NCBI GenBank assembly: GCA_046076025.1
Contig: JBJTRF010000219.1
Span: forward strand, 1-31,637
Direction of reading: 5' to 3'
DNA length: 31,637 nucleotides
Source of the DNA: UBA668 sp046076025
GTDB lineage: Bacteria > Actinomycetota > Acidimicrobiia > Acidimicrobiales > Ilumatobacteraceae
How positions within the stretch are numbered: position 1 is the stretch's first letter; each line of letters begins with the position of its first letter. The position numbers were made by a program, and so were the translations under genes. Shown here piece after piece: positions 23,674-31,612 of the stretch. The notes beneath the pieces were generated by a model. That model searched no databases and was not told where the DNA came from. It saw only the letters and a list, made by a program, of their open reading frames with translations.

Positions 23674-23719
23674 TCCGATGTTCACCGCGTCCGATCGCTC
23701 ACCCTCACAGGAGCCCGCC

Positions 23720-24442
23720 ATGCACTCATCCTCACCCACGCCCATGTCCTCGCCCCGCCGCTGCACCACGCCCCCCGCCGACACCACGGCGCTCTGGGTC
23801 ACCGGCGTCATGCGCGCCGTGTCGCGCCAGTTGCGCCGCCGGCCCGACGCCGACGACGTGGCCATGCGCGTCGTGCTCGCCTTCCTCGAGATGCCGTCCG
23901 CCCGCCAGCACCAGCTGATCGCCCGCCATCCCGACCCCGTGGCATACGCCCGCATGGTCGCCCGGCACGCGCTCATCGACCACGACCGCTGCGAGCGCGT
24001 GCAGCAATGCAGGGGCGCTCGGCTCTTCCACCGCCCCGACGGCACCATCGAGCCAGGCCGCACGTGGCACTACGCCGATGCGCCCATGCAGTCGGGCGGC
24101 GAGTCGCTGTTCGACCACTGGGCGGCCGACGATGCGCCGATCGACGAACTCGTCGCCGAGCACGTCGACGCGGTCCGCCTGCTGCAGCGTGTCCTCGATG
24201 GCATTCCCGCCGACGAGCGCACCCTGCTCCACCGCATCGACGGCCTCCATCATCGCGTCAGCGACATCGCCCGCGAACGCGGCATCGCCCGCGAGACCCT
24301 CAGCAAGAAGGTCTCTTCCTCCCGGATGCGCGTGCAAACCAACCGCCAGAAGGTGGAGAATGGGCAGATGGTCGCGATGCACGCCACCCGCCCCGCCCGG
24401 CTTGCCGCCGCCTGGGTCGCTCACGTCGCCCGACGACAGTGA
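23720..24442 (+). CDS. ECF-like RNA polymerase sigma factor
   Basis: 240 aa from ATG 23720, chosen because AGGAG (23709-23713) lies 6 nt upstream; ATG 23681 is an in-frame alternative. Residues ~30-110 resemble sigma region 2 (RRPDADDVAMRVVLAFLEM ... DPVAYARMVARHALIDHDRCERV). Residues ~165-215 resemble region 4 (ADERTLLHRIDGLHHRVSDIARERGIARETLSKKVSSSRMRV, an HTH). The region-2 core is divergent from housekeeping ECFs and no anti-sigma factor is adjacent, so a specialised role is likely. The stop overlaps the next gene by 4 nt (GTGA). Confidence 0.72.
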   Translation: MHSSSPTPMSSPRRCTTPPADTTALWVTGVMRAVSRQLRRRPDADDVAMRVVLAFLEMPSARQHQLIARHPDPVAYARMVARHALIDHDRCERVQQCRGARLFHRPDGTIEPGRTWHYADAPMQSGGESLFDHWAADDAPIDELVAEHVDAVRLLQRVLDGIPADERTLLHRIDGLHHRVSDIARERGIARETLSKKVSSSRMRVQTNRQKVENGQMVAMHATRPARLAAAWVAHVARRQ

Positions 24443-25278
24443 GCCCGCGTCTCGCGCAGGTCCACCTGCGCTACCGACCTGCCAGCGACGTGCTCAGTGG
24501 CGATATCGAGCTGGGCACGCTCGCTGCAGACCAACCGATCACCGAGAACCTCGACGCCGACACCTACTTCGAGTGGCGGCAGTGCACGGTCGCCGACGGC
24601 CTCGTGCTCTCGTCGTTCCAGGTGCTCCACGCTGCCGCCCGTCCCGACGGCCCGCCGCTGTCACTGCTGCCCGCAGAGGTGCGTGTGCTGGCCCGACAGG
24701 TGATCGCATCGGGCACCGCCGCCCTCCGACCAGGGGCCACGATCATCGAGCGGCTCAAGGTGAAGGCCGACACCACGGCGCTGCTCACCATCGACCAGCT
24801 GCTCCAGTCGAGCGCCGGCGCCACCGCCGCCGAGCCGCCGCCACCCACCCCGGCCGAGCGGTCGCAGGCCGGTGCACTCGCCGCCGCCATCGACGAGGTC
24901 GCTGCCGTCATCGCCCGCCTCCCCGAGCACGTCGAGGCCCGGCGCACCAACGAACTGGTCCACCTCGCCCACGAGCTCGCCGCCGTGCTGCGCGAGACGC
25001 CCGGCACCACGTCGCCCGGCACGTCCGCCGCCGCACGGCGTGCCGCCCGCCATGCCCTGCCGCTCGACACCTCGTCTCGATCGATGCTCTGGCGGGCGCT
25101 CACCGAAGTCGACGACCGACGCCACTGGCAGAGCGCCCTGCTCACGTTCAACTCGCTCGCCGCCGATCTCGACCGCCAGCGCGTCGACACGATCCGCGCC
25201 AGGGTGCGCGGCCGCCAGTCGCCCCTCGCCGACGACGTGTCGGGCGATGCCGGCGCCGACGTCGACACCGACGACTGA
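24439..25278 (+). CDS. Hypothetical protein co-translated with the sigma factor
   Basis: 279 aa from GTG 24439, overlapping the sigma-factor TGA. Residues 1-115 are mixed alpha/beta (VHLRYRPASDVLSGDIELGTL, YFEWRQCTVADGLVLSSFQVL). A Pro-rich hinge (EPPPPTPAERS) follows, then a mostly helical second half (AGALAAAIDEVAAVIARLPEHVEARRTNELVHLAHELAAVL) and an acidic tail (DVSGDAGADVDTDD). No TM or signal peptide. No family recognised. The overlap suggests a functional link to the sigma factor, for example as its regulator, but there is no direct evidence. Confidence 0.78.
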   Translation: MSPRLAQVHLRYRPASDVLSGDIELGTLAADQPITENLDADTYFEWRQCTVADGLVLSSFQVLHAAARPDGPPLSLLPAEVRVLARQVIASGTAALRPGATIIERLKVKADTTALLTIDQLLQSSAGATAAEPPPPTPAERSQAGALAAAIDEVAAVIARLPEHVEARRTNELVHLAHELAAVLRETPGTTSPGTSAAARRAARHALPLDTSSRSMLWRALTEVDDRRHWQSALLTFNSLAADLDRQRVDTIRARVRGRQSPLADDVSGDAGADVDTDD

Positions 25279-25367
25279 GCCACCAGCGACCGGGCAACCC
25301 GCCCCCATCACGCGCCACGGCCCTGCGTTCGTTCCTCCGGAGGTCACCCCCACCGCCGAGGAGCCCC

Positions 25368-25661
25368 GTGACAGCAACCCCCGCCGACGATCCTCAGACA
25401 CCGCGCAACACGTTCTGGACGCGCACCTTTGGCGAGGCGCGGCGCACCGGCGACTGGACCGAGGTGCTGCGTCGCTACACGCGGGCGACGGCCCAGCAGA
25501 TCGCGTCCGACATCAGCAACGCCCATCGCCGCGCGCCGGCCAATCAGCGGGTGCGCGGCATCATGGCGGGCGAGGTGTGGGACGCCCGCTGGGAGCCGAT
25601 CGACGGCAACGCCAACGGCGACCACCGGGTGTTCGTGCGCCTCCGGCCCCCCGACCGCTGA
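25368..25661 (+). CDS. Small hypothetical protein
   Basis: 97 aa from GTG 25368, supported by GAGGAG (25358-25363) 4 nt upstream. Sequence features: NTFWTRTFGEARRTGDW, a helical ATAQQIASDISNAHRR segment, and a C-terminal VWDARWEPIDGNANGDHRVFVRLR beta stretch. No domain recognised and no membrane segment. It sits between the sigma-linked gene and the PcfJ-like gene. Confidence 0.65.
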   Translation: MTATPADDPQTPRNTFWTRTFGEARRTGDWTEVLRRYTRATAQQIASDISNAHRRAPANQRVRGIMAGEVWDARWEPIDGNANGDHRVFVRLRPPDR

Positions 25662-25760
25662 TCTGCGCCGGTTCGCGCCATTTCACTCCCCGACCGCCCG
25701 CCCAGGTCGGCTGTCCGAACGGTGTAGGTCGTCCACAGGACGCACCCCTTGCCGTCCACA

Positions 25761-25776
25761 GGGAACATATGTTTGA
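25761..25776. promoter_or_regulatory. LexA/SOS-box-like palindrome before the PcfJ-like gene
   Basis: GGGAACATATGTTTGA agrees with the actinobacterial SOS consensus TCGAAC-N4-GTTCGA at 9 of 12 fixed positions and has a perfect AACATATGTT core. TATGTT within it (25768-25773) fits a -10 hexamer 12 nt before ATG 25786, so a bound repressor would block the promoter. Two copies of GTCCACAGG (25731-25739, 25754-25762) lie just upstream. Confidence 0.45.
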
Positions 25777-25785
25777 TTCGCGACG

Positions 25786-27240
25786 ATGACGTCCGCCACC
25801 ATCGACCTCGGCGCCAGCCTCACCGCCACCACCACCGACGCCGGCGGCGTGGCGCGTCTCACCATCTCGTCCGAGCTGCACGACATCGCACTGCGCTTCG
25901 ACCGCCCCGGCGGCCACGTCACCAGCAGCCTCTGCTATTGCGGAGGCCGCATTCCCGTCGACGTCACCATCCAGCCGGGTGCCGTGCTGCTCGCCCTCGA
26001 CCACGAGGCACGCGAGCTCGCGCTGGATCCCAACCGCTGGCGTCTCGCCGTGGCGCGCGTGCTGGCCGAGTGGCACGGCGGCCTCCAGTGGTGCGCGTTC
26101 GACGGCAGCATTCCCGCCGATCGCCTGCTGCTGTCCGTCATCGGCGCCGTCACCCATCCGCTGCTCGAGCCCCTGTACGGCGCCAGGCGGGCCCCGCTGC
26201 GCGAGGTGCCCCGCTGGGCGGTGCCGGTACTGCGCTCGTCCTCCGCAGCCGAGGCTGCGGCCACGCTGGTCGAGCGGCCGCACCGCCGGCTCGTGCGCAC
26301 GCTCGCCGCCAGCCTGCAGCACGGCGACCCCGACAGCGCGCCAAGCTTCGACGCGCTCACCCTCGCTGTCGCCGCCGACTGCGCGCTCAGCGCCGACGAG
26401 CTCGCCAACCTGCTCGCCACGCAACCCTTCGACCTCGATGCCGAGCGCGTCGTGGCCTCGGTCGACGACGTCACCGCCATTCGCTCGGCACTCGCGATCT
26501 GGCCCCGCGATCGCCGCGCCGCGCTGCTCATCGACGCCCTCGCCCACCACCGCATCGCCGATCTCGTCACCGCCCTCACCCAGTTGCAGTGGGTGCGCGA
26601 CCGCGTCGAGCCGCCGCTGCCCGTGCGGCTTGCCGATCTCACGGCGCTGTGCGGCCGGCACGTCCCCGTCATCGCCACCACGCCGGCAGAGCCCGCCGCA
26701 CCGCGCGCGCCTCGCGCCACCGCCGCACGGCGTGCCCGCGGTGCGGTGCCCAATCACCAGGCGGCAGCGCTCGAGGCACTGCGCGACCAACTCCACGCCG
26801 TGCCCGTCGACGACGAGGTTCCAGCAGCACCTCCTGCACGCGCTGCCGGCGCCAACCCCACCGGCGACGCGCCCGACGACCCGTTCGGCGACGTCGACCT
26901 TCCCGACCTGCAGTGGCGCATTCCCGACGCCCTGCTGCGCATCCACCGCCATCGCCACCACGGCGTCGTGTTCGACGTCGCCACCTCGGCCGGCGAGCTC
27001 GACGTGTGGGGCCGCGTCCTCGACAACTGCGTCGGCAGCTACGGCTACGTCGTCGCCCAGGGCGCGGCATGGATCATCGGCATGTGGGCCAACGACGAGC
27101 TCATCGGCTGCATCGAGGTCGATCCCCGCCACCGGCGCATCGTGCAGTGCGAGGGCCGCTCGAACCGGCCGCTCAGCAGGGCGCTCGAGCGGATCGTCAA
27201 CGAGGCCCTCCACGAGTGCGGCGTCACGCGCGCGGCCTGA
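25786..27240 (+). CDS. PcfJ-like domain protein
   Basis: 484 aa from ATG 25786. The C-terminal ~100 residues carry the PcfJ-like signature: LDNCVGSYGYVVAQGAAWIIGMWANDELIGCIEVDPRHRRIVQCEGRSNRPL. The N-terminal ~380 residues are helical/mixed without a recognised domain; LCYCGG near residue 50 could be part of a metal site. PcfJ-like proteins occur on plasmids and mobile elements; the biochemical role is unknown. It probably begins a transcription unit with its own promoter and the SOS-like box, followed 43 bp later by the glycohydrolase-phosphatase gene. Confidence 0.85.
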   Translation: MTSATIDLGASLTATTTDAGGVARLTISSELHDIALRFDRPGGHVTSSLCYCGGRIPVDVTIQPGAVLLALDHEARELALDPNRWRLAVARVLAEWHGGLQWCAFDGSIPADRLLLSVIGAVTHPLLEPLYGARRAPLREVPRWAVPVLRSSSAAEAAATLVERPHRRLVRTLAASLQHGDPDSAPSFDALTLAVAADCALSADELANLLATQPFDLDAERVVASVDDVTAIRSALAIWPRDRRAALLIDALAHHRIADLVTALTQLQWVRDRVEPPLPVRLADLTALCGRHVPVIATTPAEPAAPRAPRATAARRARGAVPNHQAAALEALRDQLHAVPVDDEVPAAPPARAAGANPTGDAPDDPFGDVDLPDLQWRIPDALLRIHRHRHHGVVFDVATSAGELDVWGRVLDNCVGSYGYVVAQGAAWIIGMWANDELIGCIEVDPRHRRIVQCEGRSNRPLSRALERIVNEALHECGVTRAA

Positions 27241-27283
27241 GCGTGCGTACTGCGCCCGTACCACTACCCCGACAAGGAGCCAC

Positions 27284-28813
27284 ATGAGCGAATCCACCTC
27301 GACGTCCCCCGTCAGCAAGCCCTCCGTCCTGCACCCCGTGTGGCCGGCCGACGACCTCGACTACCGCTCGGCCGAACGAGTCCTCGGCGTCATCACCGGC
27401 GCCGCCGTCGGCGATGCGCTCGGCGCCCCGTTCGAGTTCGGGCCGGCCGGTGCCTATTCGGCCAGGTTCCCGCAGCCGGAGTGGGGCGGCACCGGCGAGA
27501 TGACGGGTGGCGGCGGCTTCGGCTGGGCACCCGGCGAGTTCACCGACGACTCGCAAATGGCGATGTGCCTCGCCGAGTCGATCATCGCCTGCGGCGGCAT
27601 CGACCCCGACGACCTGTGGCGTCGCTGGCAGCACTGGTCGCGCAGCGCAGCCGACGTCGGCATCATCACGAGCGCCACACTCCACCACGACGAGCGCGTC
27701 GGCGCTGCCGAGTCGGCTCACCACGACGTCGGGCGCAGCGCCAGCAACGGCGCGCTGATGCGCGTCTACCCGCTCGCCCTCGCCTACCTCGGCGCACCCG
27801 ACAACGAGGCGACCGACATCGTGATGGCCGCCGCCGTCGAGCAGGCCGCCATCACCCATTACGACCCGGCTGCCGGCTGGGGCGCCGCCATCGCCGCCGA
27901 ACTCATCCGCCGCGCCGTGCTGCGGCGCGACCCGATCGCCGAGATCGACGACGTCCTCGGCCACGTGCCCGCCGAGCACCGCGCCCGGTTCACCGTGATG
28001 CTGGCGCCCGACTGGGTGCCCAACCAGCCCGGCGACCCGAGCAACGGCTCAGTGTGGGGCTGCCTCGCGCAGGCGGTGTGGGCACTTCGCCACCACGGCA
28101 CGTTCCACGACGCGATCACGGCCGCCATCGACCTCGGCGGCGACACCGACACCGTGGCCTGCGTGGCGGGAGCGCTCGCCGGGGCGCGGTTCGGCATCCA
28201 GGGCATCCCCAGCCGCTGGCTCACCTACGTGCACGGCACCGTCGACTCCCCCGACGGCCACCAGCGCTACGACCTGATCGGGCTGCAGAACATCGCCCGC
28301 CGGCTCCGCGGCAAGGGACCGATCAGCTACCACAAGCCCGAGAACCCGGCCGGGCCGTTCAACCTGCGGCACGACGGCATCGAGCTCGACGTGCACGCCG
28401 CCGACCTGCAGGGCACCATCGATGCCGCCACGGCCGACCCGGGGTTTGCCGTGTACTCGCTGTGCGCCGTCGGCGACTCCCTCGCCGGCGTGCCCGTGCG
28501 CCGCGCCCACTATGTCATCGACGAGCCCACCGACGTCAACGACGACCTGTTCGCCGTCGTGCACGATGCGGTCGAGACCGTCGAGGCATGGCGCCGGCAG
28601 GGCCACCGCGTCATCGTCCACTGCCACGGCGGCCGCAGCCGCACCACCCTGGTGCTGCGCGCCTGGGCGATGAAGTACCTCGGCTACGACGCCGACTCGG
28701 CATACGACTGGATCTGCCAGTGGCACCGCTTCAGCGACCACAACTACGAGTTCACGCGCTTCCTGCGCGACGAGTGGACCGACCACTGCGACGGCCTCGA
28801 CATCGACCGCTGA
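27284..28813 (+). CDS. ADP-ribosylglycohydrolase fused to a dual-specificity phosphatase-like domain
   Basis: 509 aa from ATG 27284 with AAGGAG at 27274-27279. Residues ~30-320 are a DraG/ARH-type ADP-ribosylglycohydrolase: GAAVGDALGAPFEF, the metal motif FTDDSQMAM (D89, D90), GRSASNGALMRVYPLA and DLGGDTDTVACVAGAL (D287, D289). Residues ~360-500 form a cysteine phosphatase domain: VIVHCHGGRSRTTLVLRAW has the CX5R loop (C447, R453), and D413 or D417 may be the general acid. The fused enzyme could remove ADP-ribose and a phosphate from one target or successive intermediates. It is probably cytoplasmic. It lies between the PcfJ-like and SNF2 genes. Confidence 0.92.
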   Translation: MSESTSTSPVSKPSVLHPVWPADDLDYRSAERVLGVITGAAVGDALGAPFEFGPAGAYSARFPQPEWGGTGEMTGGGGFGWAPGEFTDDSQMAMCLAESIIACGGIDPDDLWRRWQHWSRSAADVGIITSATLHHDERVGAAESAHHDVGRSASNGALMRVYPLALAYLGAPDNEATDIVMAAAVEQAAITHYDPAAGWGAAIAAELIRRAVLRRDPIAEIDDVLGHVPAEHRARFTVMLAPDWVPNQPGDPSNGSVWGCLAQAVWALRHHGTFHDAITAAIDLGGDTDTVACVAGALAGARFGIQGIPSRWLTYVHGTVDSPDGHQRYDLIGLQNIARRLRGKGPISYHKPENPAGPFNLRHDGIELDVHAADLQGTIDAATADPGFAVYSLCAVGDSLAGVPVRRAHYVIDEPTDVNDDLFAVVHDAVETVEAWRRQGHRVIVHCHGGRSRTTLVLRAWAMKYLGYDADSAYDWICQWHRFSDHNYEFTRFLRDEWTDHCDGLDIDR

Positions 28814-28819
28814 GTCACT

Positions 28820-28874
28820 CCGGCCGCGTGACGCCCGTTGGGGAAATTCCTCCGTCACGGCGTCACGCGGCCGG
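28820..28874. promoter_or_regulatory. 16-bp perfect inverted repeat between phosphatase fusion and helicase genes
   Basis: Arms CCGGCCGCGTGACGCC (28820-28835) and its exact complement (28859-28874) are separated by 23 nt. The right arm ends 22 nt before ATG 28897. With no U tract it may be a terminator/attenuator, an mRNA-stability element, or an operator. Confidence 0.7.
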
Positions 28875-28896
28875 GCGGCCGGTCCGTGAGAACCCC

Positions 28897-30621
28897 ATGA
28901 GCACACGTCGCACATCCCGCACCACCACGCCCGAGCCGACCGCCGCCGCGCTGCCCAGCTCCGCCAGCGCCGACTTCCTCGTCGCCGCCGCCGAGCACGT
29001 CCGCCAGCACTACCCGTCGCTCTACAACCACCAGTGCAGCGGCGTGGCATTCCTGCTGTCGCGCCGCAAGGCGATCCTCGCCGACGACATGGGCCTCGGC
29101 AAGACACGCACCGCCATCGTCGCCGCACGCGAGCAAAGCCCCGACGGCCCGTTCCTCGTCGTGTGCCCGGCCACCCTGAAGCTGAACTGGGAGCGCGAGA
29201 TCCACATGGTCGAGCCCGGTGCCGACGTGCAGGTGCTCGCCAAGGAGTCGCCGCGCGCCGATGCGCGGTGGACGATCGTCAACTACGACCGGCTCGGCAA
29301 GTTCGCCAGCGAGCTCGCCGACCTTCCGTTCGCCGTCGTCGTGCTCGACGAGGCCCACTACATCAAGAACCGATCGGCGCGCACCAAGCACGCCATGACC
29401 CTGCTGGCCGGCGACCGCGAGCCCGACGGCGTCTACCTGCTCACCGGCACCCCGATGACCAACCGGCCGCGCGACCTGTTCCAGCTGCTGAAGGCGATCG
29501 GCCATCCGGCATCGCGCAGCTTCTACAAGTTCGCCCGCCGCTACTGCGGCGCCTACGACAACGGCTTCGGCCTCGACTCGAATGGCGCCTCGAACCTCGA
29601 CGAGTTGTCGATGGTGGTGGCCGGCGTGATGCTGCGCCGCGCCAAGAGCGAGGCCCTCGACCTTCCCGAGAAGGTGCGCAGCTGGGTGCCGGTCGACGTG
29701 CCCGTGCAGCGCATCAAGGGCTACGAGACGCGAGCCCTCGACTACCTCACCGCCAACCCGGCGCGCGAGGGATCCACCTGGTTCACCTTCCTCGGCCTCA
29801 TCAACAAGGCCCGCCACGAGCTCGCCCTCGTGAAGGCACGTGCCACCGCCGACTTCGTCACCGACCTCGTCGAGAGCGGCCAGAAGGTCGTGGTCTTCTC
29901 CGGCTACACCGGCGTCGTCGACACGATGCTCGAGCGCTTCGGCGACCAAGCCGTGTCGCTCACCGGCAGCACATCCACCACGCAGCGCCAGGCGGTGGTC
30001 GACCGCTTCCAGACCGACGACTCCGTGCGCGTGTTCGTCGGCAACATCCAGGCTGCCGGCGTGGGCATCACCCTCACGGCGGGCACGCACGTGGTGTTCA
30101 ACGACCTCGACTGGGTGCCCGCCAACCACTGGCAGGCCGAGGACCGCATCCACCGCATCGGCCAGACGGCCACCGCGTTCGTCACCTACATCTACGCCCC
30201 CGACACGCTCGACTCGTTCGTGGCGGCAATGCTCGAGGCAAAGGCCGAGATGGTGGCCACTGTCGAGTCGGCCAGCGTCACGCACTCGACGATGCTCGAC
30301 GACGTGGTCGACCTCGCGCTCTCGGGCGAGAAGGCTCCGCTGCTGGTAGGCAGTTCGCGTCAGACTGCCGAGCCCACGACGCCCACGATGGGCCTGCAGC
30401 GCACGATGCTGCAGCTGCTCGAGCAGTTCGGCACCGAGATCGAGTCGGGTGTCGCCGAGTACCGCTTCGCATCGAGCAGCAACCCGAAGGTGCGCTACAC
30501 CGCCACCCTCGACAACGGCACCGCCACGTGCACGTGCCCCGGGTTCGAGTACGGCAGCACCTGCTGGCACGTGAAGAGCGTCCTGCGCGGCGACTTCTCC
30601 AAGGCACTCCCCGCCCCCTGA
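28897..30621 (+). CDS. SNF2-family helicase with C-terminal SWIM zinc finger
   Basis: 574 aa from ATG 28897. Helicase motifs: I ADDMGLGKT (62-70), II DEAH (151-154), III LLTGTPMTNRP (about 181-191), V/VI region AGVGITLTAGTHVVFNDLDWVP and QAEDRIHRIGQ. The compact core resembles SMARCAL1/ZRANB3-type annealing helicases. The C terminus has a SWIM finger CxC-x8-CxH (C545, C547, C556, H558) that probably binds nucleic acid. It likely remodels or anneals DNA or strips proteins from it. The ribosome binding site is weak. It follows the 16-bp inverted repeat. Confidence 0.93.
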   Translation: MSTRRTSRTTTPEPTAAALPSSASADFLVAAAEHVRQHYPSLYNHQCSGVAFLLSRRKAILADDMGLGKTRTAIVAAREQSPDGPFLVVCPATLKLNWEREIHMVEPGADVQVLAKESPRADARWTIVNYDRLGKFASELADLPFAVVVLDEAHYIKNRSARTKHAMTLLAGDREPDGVYLLTGTPMTNRPRDLFQLLKAIGHPASRSFYKFARRYCGAYDNGFGLDSNGASNLDELSMVVAGVMLRRAKSEALDLPEKVRSWVPVDVPVQRIKGYETRALDYLTANPAREGSTWFTFLGLINKARHELALVKARATADFVTDLVESGQKVVVFSGYTGVVDTMLERFGDQAVSLTGSTSTTQRQAVVDRFQTDDSVRVFVGNIQAAGVGITLTAGTHVVFNDLDWVPANHWQAEDRIHRIGQTATAFVTYIYAPDTLDSFVAAMLEAKAEMVATVESASVTHSTMLDDVVDLALSGEKAPLLVGSSRQTAEPTTPTMGLQRTMLQLLEQFGTEIESGVAEYRFASSSNPKVRYTATLDNGTATCTCPGFEYGSTCWHVKSVLRGDFSKALPAP

Positions 30622-30757
30622 CCGGGACCGCCGGCCCGCCCGAGCCGGTCGACGGCCGTGCCGGCGCCGGCCGGGTCGCCGATCTGCGAAAAATCTCACG
30701 CTGCGACAGGTGTCACTCCCTATCTCGGGGGGTGCCGTGTAATAGTGGCTAGTAGTG

Positions 30758-30775
30758 GGGGCAACACGTTGCCCC
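30758..30775. promoter_or_regulatory. Hairpin GGGGCAAC-AC-GTTGCCCC
   Basis: Perfect 8-bp arms with a 2-bp centre (the RNA hairpin would open at least one more pair). It could be an operator or an RNA stem. Confidence 0.5.
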
Positions 30776-30841
30776 ACGTCGCCGCAGTTGCTCCGCCGAC
30801 ACCGGCCGATTCCGGCCGCCGGCGGCGGTGTGCCCACGGGT

Positions 30842-30867
30842 CGGCCCGAGCGTCACGCGTCGGGCCG
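30842..30867. promoter_or_regulatory. Hairpin CGGCCCGA - 10 nt - TCGGGCCG
   Basis: Perfect 8-bp stem whose loop is exactly GCGTCACGCG, a sequence that also occurs in the 28859-28874 arm and at 31459-31468. Confidence 0.5.
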
Positions 30868-30895
30868 TGTCGTCCGTTCCTTCCTCATACAGCGA

Positions 30896-30918
30896 CCCCG
30901 ACAGGTGAGCTGTCGGGG
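30896..30918 (+). promoter_or_regulatory. Hairpin CCCCGACAG-GTGAG-CTGTCGGGG just before the RBS
   Basis: Perfect 9-bp stem with a 5-nt loop, ending 4 nt before the AAGGAGGG ribosome binding site of the NYN gene. Its placement suggests translational or processing control. Confidence 0.6.
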
Positions 30919-30939
30919 CACGAAGGAGGGAGGACCACC

Positions 30940-31446
30940 ATGGCGACAGGCACCGCACCCGGCGCCCGGCACACCCGGCACCTGGCGGCCCGGCGGGCGA
31001 CCAGCCGCCGCCTGGTGATCGTCGACATCGAGAACGCCGTCGGCGGCGCCGAGGCCAGCGCCGACGATGTCCGGACGGCCCTGGCCGTGATCCACCAGAT
31101 AGTGGGCCGTTGCGACGGCGACGTGTGGGTGGTGGGCTGCGGGCCCACGCTGCTCACCACGGCGATGGGCGTGCTGCCCCGCAACGTCTTGCTCGGACGC
31201 GGCGTCGACGGCGCCGACAACCGACTGCTCGAGCACCTCGCTCCCGAGCGGGTGGTCGGGTCGTTCTCGAGCGTCGTGCTCGTGTCGGGCGACGGGCGGG
31301 CCTTCGCCCAGCCGGTCACGGCACTGCGCCGCGCCGGCGTACCCACCGACCTGGTCGTCGGCCGGGGCGGCCTCGGCGGCACCCTGCGGGCGGCTGCCCG
31401 ACAGGTGCTGGCGCTCGAGTCGGCGTCGTTCACGCTCGCCGCATAG
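30940..31446 (+). CDS. NYN/PIN-like domain protein, putative ribonuclease
   Basis: 168 aa from ATG 30940, with AAGGAGGG (30923-30930) upstream. A basic N terminus (ARRATSRRL) precedes a NYN-like core: LVIVDIENAVGG (first acidic strand, like VDxxN), GVDGADNRLLEHL (DxxD-like), SSVVLVSGDGRAFAQPVTALRRAGVPTDLVVGRGGLGGTLRAAA (SGD acidic site and following helix). This pattern fits metal-dependent PIN/NYN RNases. Substrate unknown. A strong ribosome binding site and long structured leader suggest regulated expression. Confidence 0.82.
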   Translation: MATGTAPGARHTRHLAARRATSRRLVIVDIENAVGGAEASADDVRTALAVIHQIVGRCDGDVWVVGCGPTLLTTAMGVLPRNVLLGRGVDGADNRLLEHLAPERVVGSFSSVVLVSGDGRAFAQPVTALRRAGVPTDLVVGRGGLGGTLRAAARQVLALESASFTLAA

Positions 31447-31612
31447 CGGGTGCCGGCCGCGTCACGCGCGACGCCCGCCGGTACGTCGACAACTCGAGAG
31501 CACAGCGCCACGGCGCTCGCCCGCCGGCCGCCGCCCGACCCATCCGACGCTCAGCTCGACACCAGTCGCAACTCCCATCACCTCCAGCACCGCACACAGA
31601 GAAAGGCACCAC
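31447..31612. other. Spacer with GCGTCACGCG motif, no gene seen
   Basis: GCGTCACGCG lies at 31459-31468. The remainder is GC-rich without a recognised promoter. Confidence 0.4.

Larger units (their letters stand above)
30622..30939 (+). other. 318-bp spacer with several hairpins (possible structured leader of the NYN gene)
   Basis: From left to right: GC-rich self-complementary sequence after the helicase stop (30630-30680), an A-rich patch (30688-30692), an AT-richer TAATAGTGGCTAGTAGT stretch (30740-30756) that could hold a promoter, then three perfect inverted repeats (30758-30775, 30842-30867, 30896-30918) and a strong AAGGAGGG ribosome binding site (30923-30930). No ORF in it is supported. 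No known riboswitch class recognised. Confidence 0.5.

Noticed and set aside
27340..28890. Upstream extension of the helicase frame to 27340
   Set aside because: The extension is a shadow of the glycohydrolase gene; ATG 28897 begins where normal composition starts and just before the helicase domain.
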